DNA of 64,000 nt from Halorientalis sp. IM1011. Its GTDB lineage: Archaea > Halobacteriota > Halobacteria > Halobacteriales > Haloarculaceae. Position numbers and translations under genes: made by a program. Below, piece after piece: positions 48,466 to 57,762 of the stretch. The stretch covers positions 1,674,001 through 1,738,000 of the forward strand of contig NZ_CP019067.1 of the NCBI RefSeq assembly GCF_001989615.1. Reading direction: 5' to 3'. Each line of letters opens with the position of its first letter. The first letter of the stretch is position 1. The notes below the pieces were generated by a model. It was not told where the DNA came from, made no database searches, and saw only the letters and a list, made by a program, of their open reading frames with translations.

Positions 48466-50231
48466 CAGAGATCGCCGACGGTCGTCCCGCCGGCCCGCAG
48501 GTCCGCCACGACGCCCGGCAGATCGTCGACCGCGACGCGGGCCTGGGCCGTCGTGTCCCGGTCCCGGATCGTCACCGTCTCTTCCTCCAGCGTGTCGTAG
48601 TCGACGGTCACGCAGTAGGGCGTCCCGACCTCGTCCTGCCGGCGGTAGCGTCGCCCGATGGACCCGGAGTCGTCCTCGGCGACCTCGAACCCGGCCCGGC
48701 GGAGCCGTTCGGCGATCTCGCTGGCCCGTTCGCCCAGGCCGTCCTTGTCCATCAGCGGGAAGACTGCTACTGTGGTGGGCGCGAGCTCCGGCGGCAGCGT
48801 CAGGACGGTCCGCGCCTCGTCGTCCTCGCTCTCCTCGGCCGCCGCTCCAGCGTCGTCCCGCGTCAGGTTGTGCGCCAGCACCGTGTAGACGAGCCGGTCG
48901 ACACCGAACGAGGGCTCGACGACGTGGGGCGTGACGTGTTCGCCGGACTCGGTGACCTCCTCCACGGAAAAGCCAGTGTGTTCGACTGGAACCGTCTTCG
49001 CGTCACCGTCGACCTCGACCGTCACGGTGTCGTCCTCGAAGGTACTCCGATCCCGCTCGGCGAGGTCCTCGAGGGCCTCACTGACTGCGGCGGCGTCGCC
49101 GCCGAACTCTGGGCCGAGGTAGCTCATGTCGGGGTCGACCGTGGCGCGCTCGACGGTGATCGGATCGTCGTACTGTTTGAAGATCGTGAAGTCGTCGTCG
49201 GCGTACTCGCCGTGCTTGCTGAGGTCGTAGTCGCCCCGGTAGGCGAACCCGGTGATCTCGATCCAGTCACCGCCGATCTCGGCTTCGGCGTCCCAGCAGT
49301 CTGCGGCGTAGTGGGCGAGTTCGCCCGAGCGGTGCTGGCGGAAACGGAACCGATCCATGTCGACGCCGATCCGCTCGTACCAGTCCTGGGCGACGCCCAG
49401 ATAGTAGGCCACCCAGTCGCTGCCGACGACGCCCTCCTCGACGGCCTCGCCGACGGTCATCGTCACGGGCTCGCCGTCCTCGTCGTCCTGCCGGGCTTCC
49501 GAGTAGAGGGTGACTTCCACGTCGGCGACCGATTCCAGGTCGGGTTCGTCGGTCTCGGGGTCGACGAAGTGTTCGAGCTCGGCCTGTGCGAACTCACGGA
49601 GCCGAACCAGCCCTTTGCGGGGGCTGATCTCGTTGCGGTAGGCCGCGCCGATCTGGGCGACGCCGAACGGCAACTGGCCGCGGGCGTACTCCTTCAGCCG
49701 CGGGAACTCCACGAAGATGCCCTGAGCGGTCTCGGGCCGCAGATACCCCGGCGAGGAACTACCGGGGCCGATGTTCGTCTCGAACATGAGGTTGAAGTCC
49801 TCGACGGGTTCACCGGCGAGTTCCGTGCCACACGAGGGACAGACCAGATCGTTCTCTGCGATGATCTCCTCGATGTCAGCGATGGCGATGGACTCGGCCT
49901 CCTCGATGTCGGTGTTGTCCTCGACGATGTGGTCGGCGCGGTGGGACGCGCCGCACTCGGGGCACTCGACGATCATGTCGTCGAAGCCGTCCAGATGGCC
50001 CGAGGCCTCGAAGACGGGTTCGGGCATCACGTTGGGGGCTTCGATCTCCATGTGGCCCTCGCGGCGGACGAAGCGGTCGCGCCAGGCGTCTTCGAGGTTC
50101 TCCTTCAGCGTCGCCCCTTCGGGACCGTAGACGTAGAAACCGGAGACACCGCCGTAGGCCTCGCTGGACTGGAAGAAAAAGCCCCGTCGCTTGGCCAGTT
50201 CCGTGAGCTGGGTTGCGGTGTCGTCGGTCAT
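48465..50231 (-). CDS. glyS: glycyl-tRNA synthetase (alpha2 type)
   Basis: GlyRS charges tRNA-Gly. The 588-residue class II enzyme has LAKRRGFFFQSSEAYGGVSG at the N-terminus, a CPECGASHRAD zinc-like insert and a second CPSCG, the motif-2 type YRNEISPRKGLVRLREFAQA and GVDRLVYTVLAH. The C-terminal anticodon-binding domain begins ELAPTTVAVFPL. It overlaps the upstream CBS gene by 4 bases (ATGA) and the downstream lipid kinase by one. Length is normal for the family. Confidence 0.97.
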   Translation of the reverse strand: MTDDTATQLTELAKRRGFFFQSSEAYGGVSGFYVYGPEGATLKENLEDAWRDRFVRREGHMEIEAPNVMPEPVFEASGHLDGFDDMIVECPECGASHRADHIVEDNTDIEEAESIAIADIEEIIAENDLVCPSCGTELAGEPVEDFNLMFETNIGPGSSSPGYLRPETAQGIFVEFPRLKEYARGQLPFGVAQIGAAYRNEISPRKGLVRLREFAQAELEHFVDPETDEPDLESVADVEVTLYSEARQDDEDGEPVTMTVGEAVEEGVVGSDWVAYYLGVAQDWYERIGVDMDRFRFRQHRSGELAHYAADCWDAEAEIGGDWIEITGFAYRGDYDLSKHGEYADDDFTIFKQYDDPITVERATVDPDMSYLGPEFGGDAAAVSEALEDLAERDRSTFEDDTVTVEVDGDAKTVPVEHTGFSVEEVTESGEHVTPHVVEPSFGVDRLVYTVLAHNLTRDDAGAAAEESEDDEARTVLTLPPELAPTTVAVFPLMDKDGLGERASEIAERLRRAGFEVAEDDSGSIGRRYRRQDEVGTPYCVTVDYDTLEEETVTIRDRDTTAQARVAVDDLPGVVADLRAGGTTVGDL

Positions 50232-51079
50232 CGGTAGAGTGCACGCAGGAGGTCCACGTCCTCGACGATGCCGGTCAGGGTGTCGCCGGAGACGAGCGGG
50301 AGCTGCTCGATGTCGTTGTCGATCATGAGCTGTGCGGCGTCACGGGCCGTCTTGCGCTTCGAGAGGGTGATCACGCCGTCGCTCATGAACTCCCGGACGG
50401 GTTTGGCGGGGATCTCGACGTTGCGAGTGGGCATGTAGCTGTTGCCGACGGCCTTGACCGACTCCCACTTCCAGTCGTCGTCGTCGTCGGCGATGGATTC
50501 GCCGGTGTCGGCCTCGCCTTCGACGACACGGGCCACGTCGAGGATGTCGACCTCGGTGATGATGCCGTCCATGTTGCCCTCCTCGTCGAGGACGACCGCG
50601 TAGGGCACGTCCGCGTGGGAGAGTTCCCGCTCAGCCACGGGGAGGGGCGTCTCGACGTAGACGCAGTTGATCTCGCGGGTCGCGAGGTCGCCGACCTCGG
50701 TATCGCCGTCGACCTCGTCCTCGGCGATGGCGCGAATCACGTCGGTGATGGTGACGATCCCTTCGAGCCGCCCGTCGACGACCGGGACACGGCGCGCGTT
50801 CTCGGTGACCATCAGCTCCGCGACCTCGGTGAGGTCGGCCTCGGCCGTGGTGGTGGGGACTTCTTCGACCAGGAGCGCGAGCTGGTCCTCGTCGGGCCGT
50901 TCGATCAGTGCGTCTCGGGAGACCAGCCCCCGGAACTCCTCGCCCGCTTCGGTCTCTTTGATGACGGGGACCGACGAGAACGCCCGCTCCTGGAGGTACT
51001 CGAGGACGTCGTCACGCGTCCCTGGCAACTCGACCGTGACGACCTCCGAACGGGGCGTCATGGCGTCTGCGACCTTCAT
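50228..51079 (-). CDS. four-CBS-domain protein
   Basis: A 283-residue protein of four CBS motifs in tandem (KVADAMTPRSEVVTVELPGT; LTEVAELMVTENARRVPVVD; VPYAVVLDEEGNMDGIITEV; KTARDAAQLMIDNDIEQLPL). CBS pairs bind adenine nucleotides and act as sensors. It is first in an operon with glyS and the lipid kinase. TATA-like CCTTAGTAGG centred near 51105 lies about 26 bases before the ATG. Confidence 0.9.
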   Translation of the reverse strand: MKVADAMTPRSEVVTVELPGTRDDVLEYLQERAFSSVPVIKETEAGEEFRGLVSRDALIERPDEDQLALLVEEVPTTTAEADLTEVAELMVTENARRVPVVDGRLEGIVTITDVIRAIAEDEVDGDTEVGDLATREINCVYVETPLPVAERELSHADVPYAVVLDEEGNMDGIITEVDILDVARVVEGEADTGESIADDDDDWKWESVKAVGNSYMPTRNVEIPAKPVREFMSDGVITLSKRKTARDAAQLMIDNDIEQLPLVSGDTLTGIVEDVDLLRALYR

Positions 51080-51241
51080 ATTGGGTGCATCTCCTGTCCG
51101 CTCCTACTAAGGCCTTCACATTGGGCCCGCCCGCGCCCGCGACTGCTCGCGAACCACGCCCGGACGTCGGCGGGAGTGTACCGGCCCCACGGGCCCGACT
51201 CGCCGCCCCTTTGAAAAAGGAGACCGCAATAATCCGGCACA

Positions 51242-51249
51242 TTTTTATA
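51242..51249 (+). promoter_or_regulatory. TATA box of the small gene at 51272
   Basis: TTTTTATA, centred about 26 bases before the ATG. One of the strongest TATA elements in the window. Confidence 0.6.
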
Positions 51250-51271
51250 GGCGTGTGTAAGACTCACATGC

Positions 51272-51436
51272 ATGGCACAGGATGGCGCTGCCAGGGAATC
51301 GATCGCAGATTGCGAAGCGATGGGCTCGGTCGACAGCGGCGAAGTCGACCAGTTCATTATCGCGTACCCGTGTCAGGACGACGCCTGGGCGTCCATCCCG
51401 CTTACAGAGGCCGCGTCGCTCGACGAGTGGTGTTGA
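51272..51436 (+). CDS. small conserved haloarchaeal protein
   Basis: A 54-residue acidic protein, MAQDGAARESIADCEAMGSV onward, ending SLDEWC. FIIAYPCQDDAWASIPLTEA is the central part. It has three cysteines, without a CXXC pair. A strong TATA box 26 bases upstream makes it a confident leaderless gene. The function is unknown. Confidence 0.7.
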   Translation: MAQDGAARESIADCEAMGSVDSGEVDQFIIAYPCQDDAWASIPLTEAASLDEWC

Positions 51437-51532
51437 GGTCGCCGCTCGTTCTCGTCTGATTTTCACCCCGGCAGCATCGGGTCCCTCGGACTGAACGGTG
51501 AATTTTTGACCCGTCCCGTCATGTGAGCCTAC

Positions 51533-51955
51533 ATGGATTATCGCGAAGTCGAGGGCGCCCGGGAGTACGTTGCCCGGCTCGACCACGGCGTGGGCTGGCG
51601 CAGCCAGATCGAGGAGTTCGCCGCCGACGAGGAGATCGACGCGGCCTTCTTCTTCGGGCTGGGTGCGGTGCAGGACGCGACGCTTCTGTTCTACGACCAG
51701 GACGAGCAGGAGTACTACGACGTCGAGTTCGACGAACCGTTCGAGGTCGTCCCCGCGGTCGGCAACGTCTCGTGGCTGGAGGGCGAGCGCTTCGCGCACA
51801 CCCACATGACGCTCTCGCGTGAGGACGGCTCGGTCGTCGCCGGCCACCTGGACGAAGCCACGACGTTCGCGGGCGAACTCTACGTGCGCGAGTTCGACAC
51901 GAAACTGGATCGGGAGCACGACGAGACGACCGACCTCGATCTCTGGCCGCTGTAA
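51533..51955 (+). CDS. PPC/DUF296-domain protein
   Basis: A 140-residue protein forming one PPC domain: YVARLDHGVGWRSQIEEFAA, AAFFFGLGAVQDATLLFYDQ, and HTHMTLSREDGSVVAGHLDE with the conserved histidines. In plants this domain sits beside AT-hooks; alone in archaea its role is unknown. The stop overlaps by one base the ATG of polC (TAATG), so the two are cotranslated. TATA-like AATTTTTGAC (51501-51510) lies 27 bases upstream and is probably also the polC promoter. Confidence 0.9.
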   Translation: MDYREVEGAREYVARLDHGVGWRSQIEEFAADEEIDAAFFFGLGAVQDATLLFYDQDEQEYYDVEFDEPFEVVPAVGNVSWLEGERFAHTHMTLSREDGSVVAGHLDEATTFAGELYVREFDTKLDREHDETTDLDLWPL

Positions 51956-54900
51956 TGCGGGAGGCAGACGAGCGGTACTTCGACCGGCTGGAAGCCGACC
52001 TCGACGACGCCTTCGAGGTGGCCACCGCGGCCCGCGAGCGTGGCGGCGACCCCACGAAAGACGTCGAGATCCCGACCGCGCGGGACATGGCCGACCGCGT
52101 CGAGAACATCCTCGGGATCGACGGCGTCGCAGAGCGCGTCCGCGATCTCGAAGGCGAGATGAGCAGGGAAGAAGCCGCGCTCGAACTCGTCGAGGACTTC
52201 GTCGACGGGTCGGTCGGGGACTACGACACCGACGCCGGCAAGATCGAGGGCGCGGTCCGGACCGCCGTCGCCCTCCTGACCGAGGGTGTCGTCGCGGCCC
52301 CTATCGAGGGGATCGACCGCGTCGAGGTTCTCCAAAACGACGACGGGACGGAGTTCGTCAACGTCTACTACGCCGGCCCGATCCGCTCGGCGGGCGGGAC
52401 CGCGCAAGCACTCTCCGTGCTGGTCGCCGACTACGCCCGCTCGCTACTGGGCATGGACGAGTTCAAGGCCCGCAAAGACGAGATCGGCCGGTACGCCGAG
52501 GAGGTCGACCTCTACGACCAGGAGACGGGCCTGCAGTACTCCCCCAAGGAGAAAGAGAGCAAGTTCATCGCCGAGCACATGCCGATCATGCTGGACGGGG
52601 AGGCCACCGGCGACGACGAGGTGTCGGGCTACCGGGACCTCGAACGGATCGACACCAACTCCGCCCGTGGCGGGATGTGTCTGGTCTTCGCCGAGGGGAT
52701 CGCCCTGAAGGCCCCGAAGATCCAGCGGTACACCCGGAACCTCGACGAAGTCGAGTGGCCCTGGCTCCAGGACCTCATCGACGGCACCATCGGCAAAGAC
52801 GACGGCGACGAGGGAGAAGGTGAGGACGGCGAGGCGGCCGAGGAAGCGGAGGGCGACGACGAGGCCGAGGACGACGGTGAGGGCGACGAACCGGACGGCC
52901 CACCACGCGTCGACCCCTCGGAGAAGTTCCTGCGGGACCTGATCGCCGGCCGACCAGTCTTTACGCACCCGAGCGAACCCGGCGGCTTCCGGTTGCGCTA
53001 CGGTCGCGCGCGCAACCACGGGTTCGCGACCGCGGGCGTCCACCCCGCCACGATGCATCTCGTCGACGACTTCCTCGCGACCGGGACCCAGATCAAGACC
53101 GAACGCCCCGGCAAGGCCGCGGGCGTCGTCCCCGTCGACACCATCGAGGGGCCGACGGTCAAACTCGCCAACGGCGACGTGCGCCGGATCGACGACCCCG
53201 AGGAGGCGCTGGAGGTCCGCAACGGCGTCGAGGCCATCCTCGACCTCGGGGAGTACCTCGTGAACTACGGCGAGTTCGTCGAGAACAACCACCCGCTGGC
53301 TCCGGCCAGCTACACCGTCGAGTGGTGGGAACAGGATTTCGCCGCCTCCGAGGCCGACGTGCAGGCGATGCGCGACTCGGTGCGGGTCGACCTCGACGAT
53401 CCCAGCGCCGACGAGGCAATCGAGTGGGCGACCGAGTACGACGCCCCGATACATCCCAAATACACCTACTGCTGGCACGATATCTCGGTCGCGGAGTTCG
53501 AGCGGCTGGCGGGAGCGGTGACCGAGGGACGGGTCGCCGAGGCCGATGGCGCAGTTATGTCAGGGGATCGTAACGACGACCCCGCCGAGGGCGACCTGAT
53601 CGTCCCTCGGCCCGAAGCCGAGGACGAAGACGTGTCCGGCGTCCTCGAAAGCCTCCTCGTGGAACACCACCAGTACGAGGACCGGCTGGTCGTCCCCGAC
53701 TGGAGGCCGCTCGTCCGCTCGCTGGGTCTCACCGAACGTCTCGAACGGGAGTGGGGGCCCGACGACATCCCGACCGCGGCCCGCGAGTACGCCGACGGCG
53801 AGAACGCCATCCGCGCGGTCAACGCCGTCGCGCCCTTCGAGATTCGGGAACGCGCGCCGACCCGCATCGGCAACCGGATGGGTCGCCCCGAGAAGTCCGA
53901 ATCCCGCGAACTCTCGCCGGCGGTCCACACGCTCTTCCCCATCGGGGAAGCCGGCGGGAGCCAGCGCGACGTGTCCAAGGCCGCCGACGCCGGCGACGCC
54001 GTCGAGGGCACGCAGGGCGACGTCGAGGTGCAGGTCGGCCGCCGGGAGTGTACCGACTGTGGCACCCGCACCTTCGAGGCCCGGTGTCCCGACTGCAACG
54101 GCGTCACCGACGCCGTCTACGTCTGCCGGGACTGCGACATCGAGGTCGAACCCGACCCCTCCGGTCGCGCGGAGTGTCACCGCTGTGAGAGCCTCGCCTC
54201 GCCCGTCCAGACCAAGACGATCAGCGTCCGCGAGCAGTTCCGCGACGCGCTCGACGAAGTCGGCCTCCGCGAGAACGCCTTCGACATCGTCAAAGGCGTT
54301 CAGGGGCTCTCCTCGAAGGAGAAAACGCCCGAACCGATCGAGAAGGGGATCCTGAGAGCGAAACACGGCGTCTCGGCGTTCAAGGACGGCACGGTCAGGT
54401 ACGACATGACCGACCTGCCCGTCACCGCCGTCCGCCCCGCCGAACTCGACGTGAGCGCCGACCAGTTCCGGCAGCTCGGGTACGAGGAGGACATGCAGGG
54501 TGAACCCCTGCGCCACGACGATCAACTGGTCGAACTCAAGGTCCAGGACATCGTCCTCTCGAACGGCGCGGCCGAGCACATGCTCAAAACCGCGGACTTC
54601 GTCGACGACCTGCTGGAGAGCTACTACGGACTGGAACCGTTCTACGACGTCGACGACCGGCAGGAACTCGTCGGGGAGTTGGTCTTCGGGATGGCTCCGC
54701 ACACGAGCGCGGCGACAGTTGGGCGAATTATCGGATTTACGTCAGCTGCTGTCGGATATGCGCATCCGTACTTCCACGCCGCGAAGCGTCGGAACTGTTT
54801 CCATCCCGAGACCGAAATCCGCTACGAGGACGGGAGTGGGCGACTTCGAGACGTATCCATAGAAGCGTTCGTCGAACGCCGACTCGACGACCCCGAAACC

Positions 54901-57633
54901 GACGGCTTCGGAGTCGAGTTCCAGGAGCTCGACGAGCGGGTTCCAGTTCAGTCGCTCGACGACGACGGCAACTGGGTTCGAAAGCGTGTCGAGGCGGTCT
55001 CGAAACACCCCGCACCCGACCACCTCGTCGAGATCGAAACCGAGGCCGGGCGGTCGATCACCGTCACGCCGGACCACGAGATGGTCCGATGGACGGGCGG
55101 TATCGAGTCCGTTCGCGCGCACGAACTCGAACCCGGCGACGCGATTCCGGTCGATGGAGGCGATCACGCGACACCTGCCACCACGACGCCCGAAGCGGTC
55201 GGTGACGGTGGCACGAACGTTGAAGTAGTAGACCGGGTCCAGTTCCGCCCGTCCGATGTCGAACACACGTACTGTCTCACGGTCGCTGATACGAACCGGG
55301 TCGTCGCGAACGGCATCCTCACCGGCCAGTGTGACGGCGACGAGGACTGTGTGATGCTCCTGCTCGATGGTCTCCTGAACTTCAGCAAGAAGTACCTGCC
55401 CGACAAGCGAGGCGGGAGTGTTGCAGAGGACTCCAGACTCGTCGCCGTCGATCCGGACGACAACGTTCGATTCCTGACCTTCGACGAGTTCTGGAACGAA
55501 CTCGAATCGCCGCTGGAGGTCGACGGGAAGTTCCGAAAGCGGACCTGCTACGCCGAGGGCTGGGAAACGTACGCCTACGACGAAAATCACGAGGCGGCGC
55601 TGCAACCAATCGAGAAGGCGATCCGGTACCGGGCGGACGAGAACGAGTCGCTGGTCGAGATCGAGACACAGTTCGGGCGGTCACTCGAGATCACCGATCA
55701 CCACAGCCTGTTCCGGTACGACGACGGAATTGAGGAAGTAGCCGGTGCTGACCTCGAAGAGGGTGATCTCGTCGTCGCGCCCCGCGAACTCGACGTCGAG
55801 GAAGAGCGGACGACCATCGACGTAGCCGAATGCGTTTCTGATCCGTACGTCGTCATCGACGATCACGTAGAGGACCTGCTGACGACGGCGTGGGAGACGA
55901 CCGAGCGTGGGAGTCCGACCCATCAGGCGTTCAAATCGGGCCTCTCGTACCGCCTGAACAAAGGCAAGATTCCCTACGACCTGTTCGAAGAAATCCTCGA
56001 CCGTGCTGGCTTCGAGGTCCCACGCGACGTACAGATCGGACTCGAAGGGTCGTCGGATGGCGTCTCCCGTCTCGTCGACGTCGACGAGGATTTCGCGTGG
56101 TTGCTCGGCCTGTTCGTCGCCGAGGGTACGACTTCGAGCGTCTGCCCGGCGATCCACAACGCCGACGAGGAACTCGTCGACCGAGCTGCGGAGATCATCG
56201 AGAATACACTCGGCCACGAACCCGGTCGTCGGTGGTCGAACCGAACTTACGAACTCCGGTTCCCGGCCGTCTTCCGTGATGTGCTGTACGAACTCGGGTT
56301 CGAGGATGCTGACTCGTACGATTCGAGTGAGAAGGTCGTTCCCGACTGTATCCTCGATGCGCCGCGGGAAGTCATCCTCCCGTTCCTCCAAGGATTCGTC
56401 GCCGGCGACGGGAGTGACAAAACCGACGACAACGTCACGACGGTCGCGTTTTACACCACGAGCGACGACGTGAAGGACGGCATCGTGTTCCTCTTGCACC
56501 GCCTCGGACTCGTCGCAAATATCTCCGAACAGACCGACCGCGAGGGGAACCGGCAGGACATCCACACGATCACGGTTTCAGGCGGTGCAACGGACAATCC
56601 ACTCCATCGCATCCTCGACGGCGAGGAACCCTACCACCCCAAGAGTCTCGTCGTCTCGATTCCGGACGCGCTGATGGAGGTCCGGGAGATGGACATCGAG
56701 GGGATCAAACAACTGATTCCGAAGTATTTGAAACGCCGGGACAACATCTCTCTGGAGAAACTCCGCGAGGTCGTCCGCGAACTCGAATCGCGGGACCTGC
56801 CCGACGCCGCCGTGGCGCGACTCGACGATATCCGTCCGCTCGTCGACGGCGATCTCTCGTATCTGCGGGTCGAGAACGTCGACCGCATCGATTACGACGG
56901 TTATCTCTACGATCTGCAGGTCGGCGGCGACCCGATCTTTACGGCCAACTGGCTGTACGCCCACAACTCGATGGACGCGCCCCTGGTCATGTCCTCCCGG
57001 ATCGACCCCACCGAGATCGACGACGAGGCCCACAACATGGACGTGATGGACCAGTACCCCCGGGAGTTCTACGAGGCCACGCGGGAGATGGCCGACCCCG
57101 AGGACGTCGAGGACATCATGACCATCGCCGAGGAGAACCTCGGCACCGACCGGGAGTACACCGACTTCCGGCACAGTCACGACACCAGCAACATCGCGCT
57201 CGGCCCGGATCTGTCGGCGTACAAGACGCTGGACGACATGATGAAGAAGATGAACGCCCAGCTTGAGCTCTCCCGGAAACTGCGGGCCGTCGACGAGACC
57301 GACGTGGCCGAGCGGGTCATCGAGTACCACTTCCTGCCCGACATCATCGGCAACCTGCGGGCGTTCTCCCAGCAGGAGACCCGCTGTCTGGACTGCGGCG
57401 AGAAGTACCGGCGCGTCCCCCTGACCGGTGACTGCCGAAAGTGTGGCGGCGACATGACCCTCACCGTGCATCACGGCTCGGTCAACAAGTACATCGACAC
57501 CGCCCTCGAGGTCGCCGAGGAGTACGGCGCACGCGAGTACACCAAACAGCGCCTGGAAATTCTCGACAAGTCCATCCAGCGTATCTTCGAGAACGACAAC
57601 AACAAACAGAGTGGGATTGGAGACTTTATGTAA
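51955..57633 (+). CDS. polC: DNA polymerase D large subunit DP2 with two inteins
   Basis: DP2 is the polymerase subunit of PolD. The 1,892-residue precursor would give a 1,197-residue DP2 after splicing, normal for the family. An acidic linker lies at about 282-320. Zinc modules are at 699-744 (CTDCGTRTFEARCPDC, then CRDC and CHRC) and near the C-terminus (CLDCGEKYRRV; CRKCGG). The catalytic motif CDGDEDCVMLLLDGLLNFSK begins at residue 1126. Intein A (948-1125) sits directly before it; intein B (1155-1671) interrupts KRGG/SMDAPLV. The ATG overlaps the PPC gene stop. A strong hairpin follows the stop. Confidence 0.97.
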   Translation: MREADERYFDRLEADLDDAFEVATAARERGGDPTKDVEIPTARDMADRVENILGIDGVAERVRDLEGEMSREEAALELVEDFVDGSVGDYDTDAGKIEGAVRTAVALLTEGVVAAPIEGIDRVEVLQNDDGTEFVNVYYAGPIRSAGGTAQALSVLVADYARSLLGMDEFKARKDEIGRYAEEVDLYDQETGLQYSPKEKESKFIAEHMPIMLDGEATGDDEVSGYRDLERIDTNSARGGMCLVFAEGIALKAPKIQRYTRNLDEVEWPWLQDLIDGTIGKDDGDEGEGEDGEAAEEAEGDDEAEDDGEGDEPDGPPRVDPSEKFLRDLIAGRPVFTHPSEPGGFRLRYGRARNHGFATAGVHPATMHLVDDFLATGTQIKTERPGKAAGVVPVDTIEGPTVKLANGDVRRIDDPEEALEVRNGVEAILDLGEYLVNYGEFVENNHPLAPASYTVEWWEQDFAASEADVQAMRDSVRVDLDDPSADEAIEWATEYDAPIHPKYTYCWHDISVAEFERLAGAVTEGRVAEADGAVMSGDRNDDPAEGDLIVPRPEAEDEDVSGVLESLLVEHHQYEDRLVVPDWRPLVRSLGLTERLEREWGPDDIPTAAREYADGENAIRAVNAVAPFEIRERAPTRIGNRMGRPEKSESRELSPAVHTLFPIGEAGGSQRDVSKAADAGDAVEGTQGDVEVQVGRRECTDCGTRTFEARCPDCNGVTDAVYVCRDCDIEVEPDPSGRAECHRCESLASPVQTKTISVREQFRDALDEVGLRENAFDIVKGVQGLSSKEKTPEPIEKGILRAKHGVSAFKDGTVRYDMTDLPVTAVRPAELDVSADQFRQLGYEEDMQGEPLRHDDQLVELKVQDIVLSNGAAEHMLKTADFVDDLLESYYGLEPFYDVDDRQELVGELVFGMAPHTSAATVGRIIGFTSAAVGYAHPYFHAAKRRNCFHPETEIRYEDGSGRLRDVSIEAFVERRLDDPETDGFGVEFQELDERVPVQSLDDDGNWVRKRVEAVSKHPAPDHLVEIETEAGRSITVTPDHEMVRWTGGIESVRAHELEPGDAIPVDGGDHATPATTTPEAVGDGGTNVEVVDRVQFRPSDVEHTYCLTVADTNRVVANGILTGQCDGDEDCVMLLLDGLLNFSKKYLPDKRGGSVAEDSRLVAVDPDDNVRFLTFDEFWNELESPLEVDGKFRKRTCYAEGWETYAYDENHEAALQPIEKAIRYRADENESLVEIETQFGRSLEITDHHSLFRYDDGIEEVAGADLEEGDLVVAPRELDVEEERTTIDVAECVSDPYVVIDDHVEDLLTTAWETTERGSPTHQAFKSGLSYRLNKGKIPYDLFEEILDRAGFEVPRDVQIGLEGSSDGVSRLVDVDEDFAWLLGLFVAEGTTSSVCPAIHNADEELVDRAAEIIENTLGHEPGRRWSNRTYELRFPAVFRDVLYELGFEDADSYDSSEKVVPDCILDAPREVILPFLQGFVAGDGSDKTDDNVTTVAFYTTSDDVKDGIVFLLHRLGLVANISEQTDREGNRQDIHTITVSGGATDNPLHRILDGEEPYHPKSLVVSIPDALMEVREMDIEGIKQLIPKYLKRRDNISLEKLREVVRELESRDLPDAAVARLDDIRPLVDGDLSYLRVENVDRIDYDGYLYDLQVGGDPIFTANWLYAHNSMDAPLVMSSRIDPTEIDDEAHNMDVMDQYPREFYEATREMADPEDVEDIMTIAEENLGTDREYTDFRHSHDTSNIALGPDLSAYKTLDDMMKKMNAQLELSRKLRAVDETDVAERVIEYHFLPDIIGNLRAFSQQETRCLDCGEKYRRVPLTGDCRKCGGDMTLTVHHGSVNKYIDTALEVAEEYGAREYTKQRLEILDKSIQRIFENDNNKQSGIGDFM
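54796..55329 (+). mobile_element. mini-intein A in PolD large subunit
   Basis: A 178-residue intein, residues 948-1125 of the precursor. It begins with Cys (CFHPETEIRYEDGSGRLRDV), has the block-B-like TVTPDHEMVRW, and ends TVADTNRVVANGILTGQ before Cys+1 of the DGDED motif. The last residue is Gln, not the usual Asn, as in the known Pyrococcus PolII intein. No homing nuclease domain is present. Insertion directly before the catalytic DGD means the polymerase is inactive until spliced. Confidence 0.9.
55417..56967 (+). mobile_element. full-length intein B with LAGLIDADG homing nuclease in PolD large subunit
   Basis: A 517-residue intein, residues 1155-1671. It begins with Ser (SVAEDSRLVAVDPDD), has block B as EITDHHSLFRYDDG, and ends FTANWLYAHN before Ser+1 (SMDAPLV). 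Two LAGLIDADG motifs are seen, FAWLLGLFVAEG and ILPFLQGFVAGDG, the acidic residues being intact. GC content is a little lower than in the exteins. The endonuclease is probably active or recently so. Confidence 0.92.
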
Positions 57634-57634
57634 A

Positions 57635-57704
57635 CCCACCTTTTTTCGCCGGGGGAATCGCGCTCGCCTCCGGCGAGCGCTCAACCCCCGGCAAAAAACG
57701 TGGG
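57635..57704. terminator. 70-base near-perfect hairpin after polC
   Basis: Nested stems: CCCAC with GTGGG, TTTTTT with AAAAAA, GCCGGGGG with CCCCCGGC, and GCGCTCGCC-TCC-GGCGAGCGC at the tip. It starts 2 bases after the polC stop. A second GAAAAAAGG (57706-57714) can also pair with CCTTTTTTC, giving an alternative fold. Confidence 0.75.
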
Positions 57705-57714
57705 TGAAAAAAGG

Positions 57715-57742
57715 CGGATCGCGCGCCGTGGCGCGCGATCCG
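57715..57742. repeat. 28-base GC-rich palindrome
   Basis: CGGATCGCGCGCC-GT-GGCGCGCGATCCG, 13-bp perfect arms. It follows directly after the polC hairpin. Confidence 0.8.
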
Positions 57743-57762
57743 TTGCTGTGCTGGCGGCCTCC

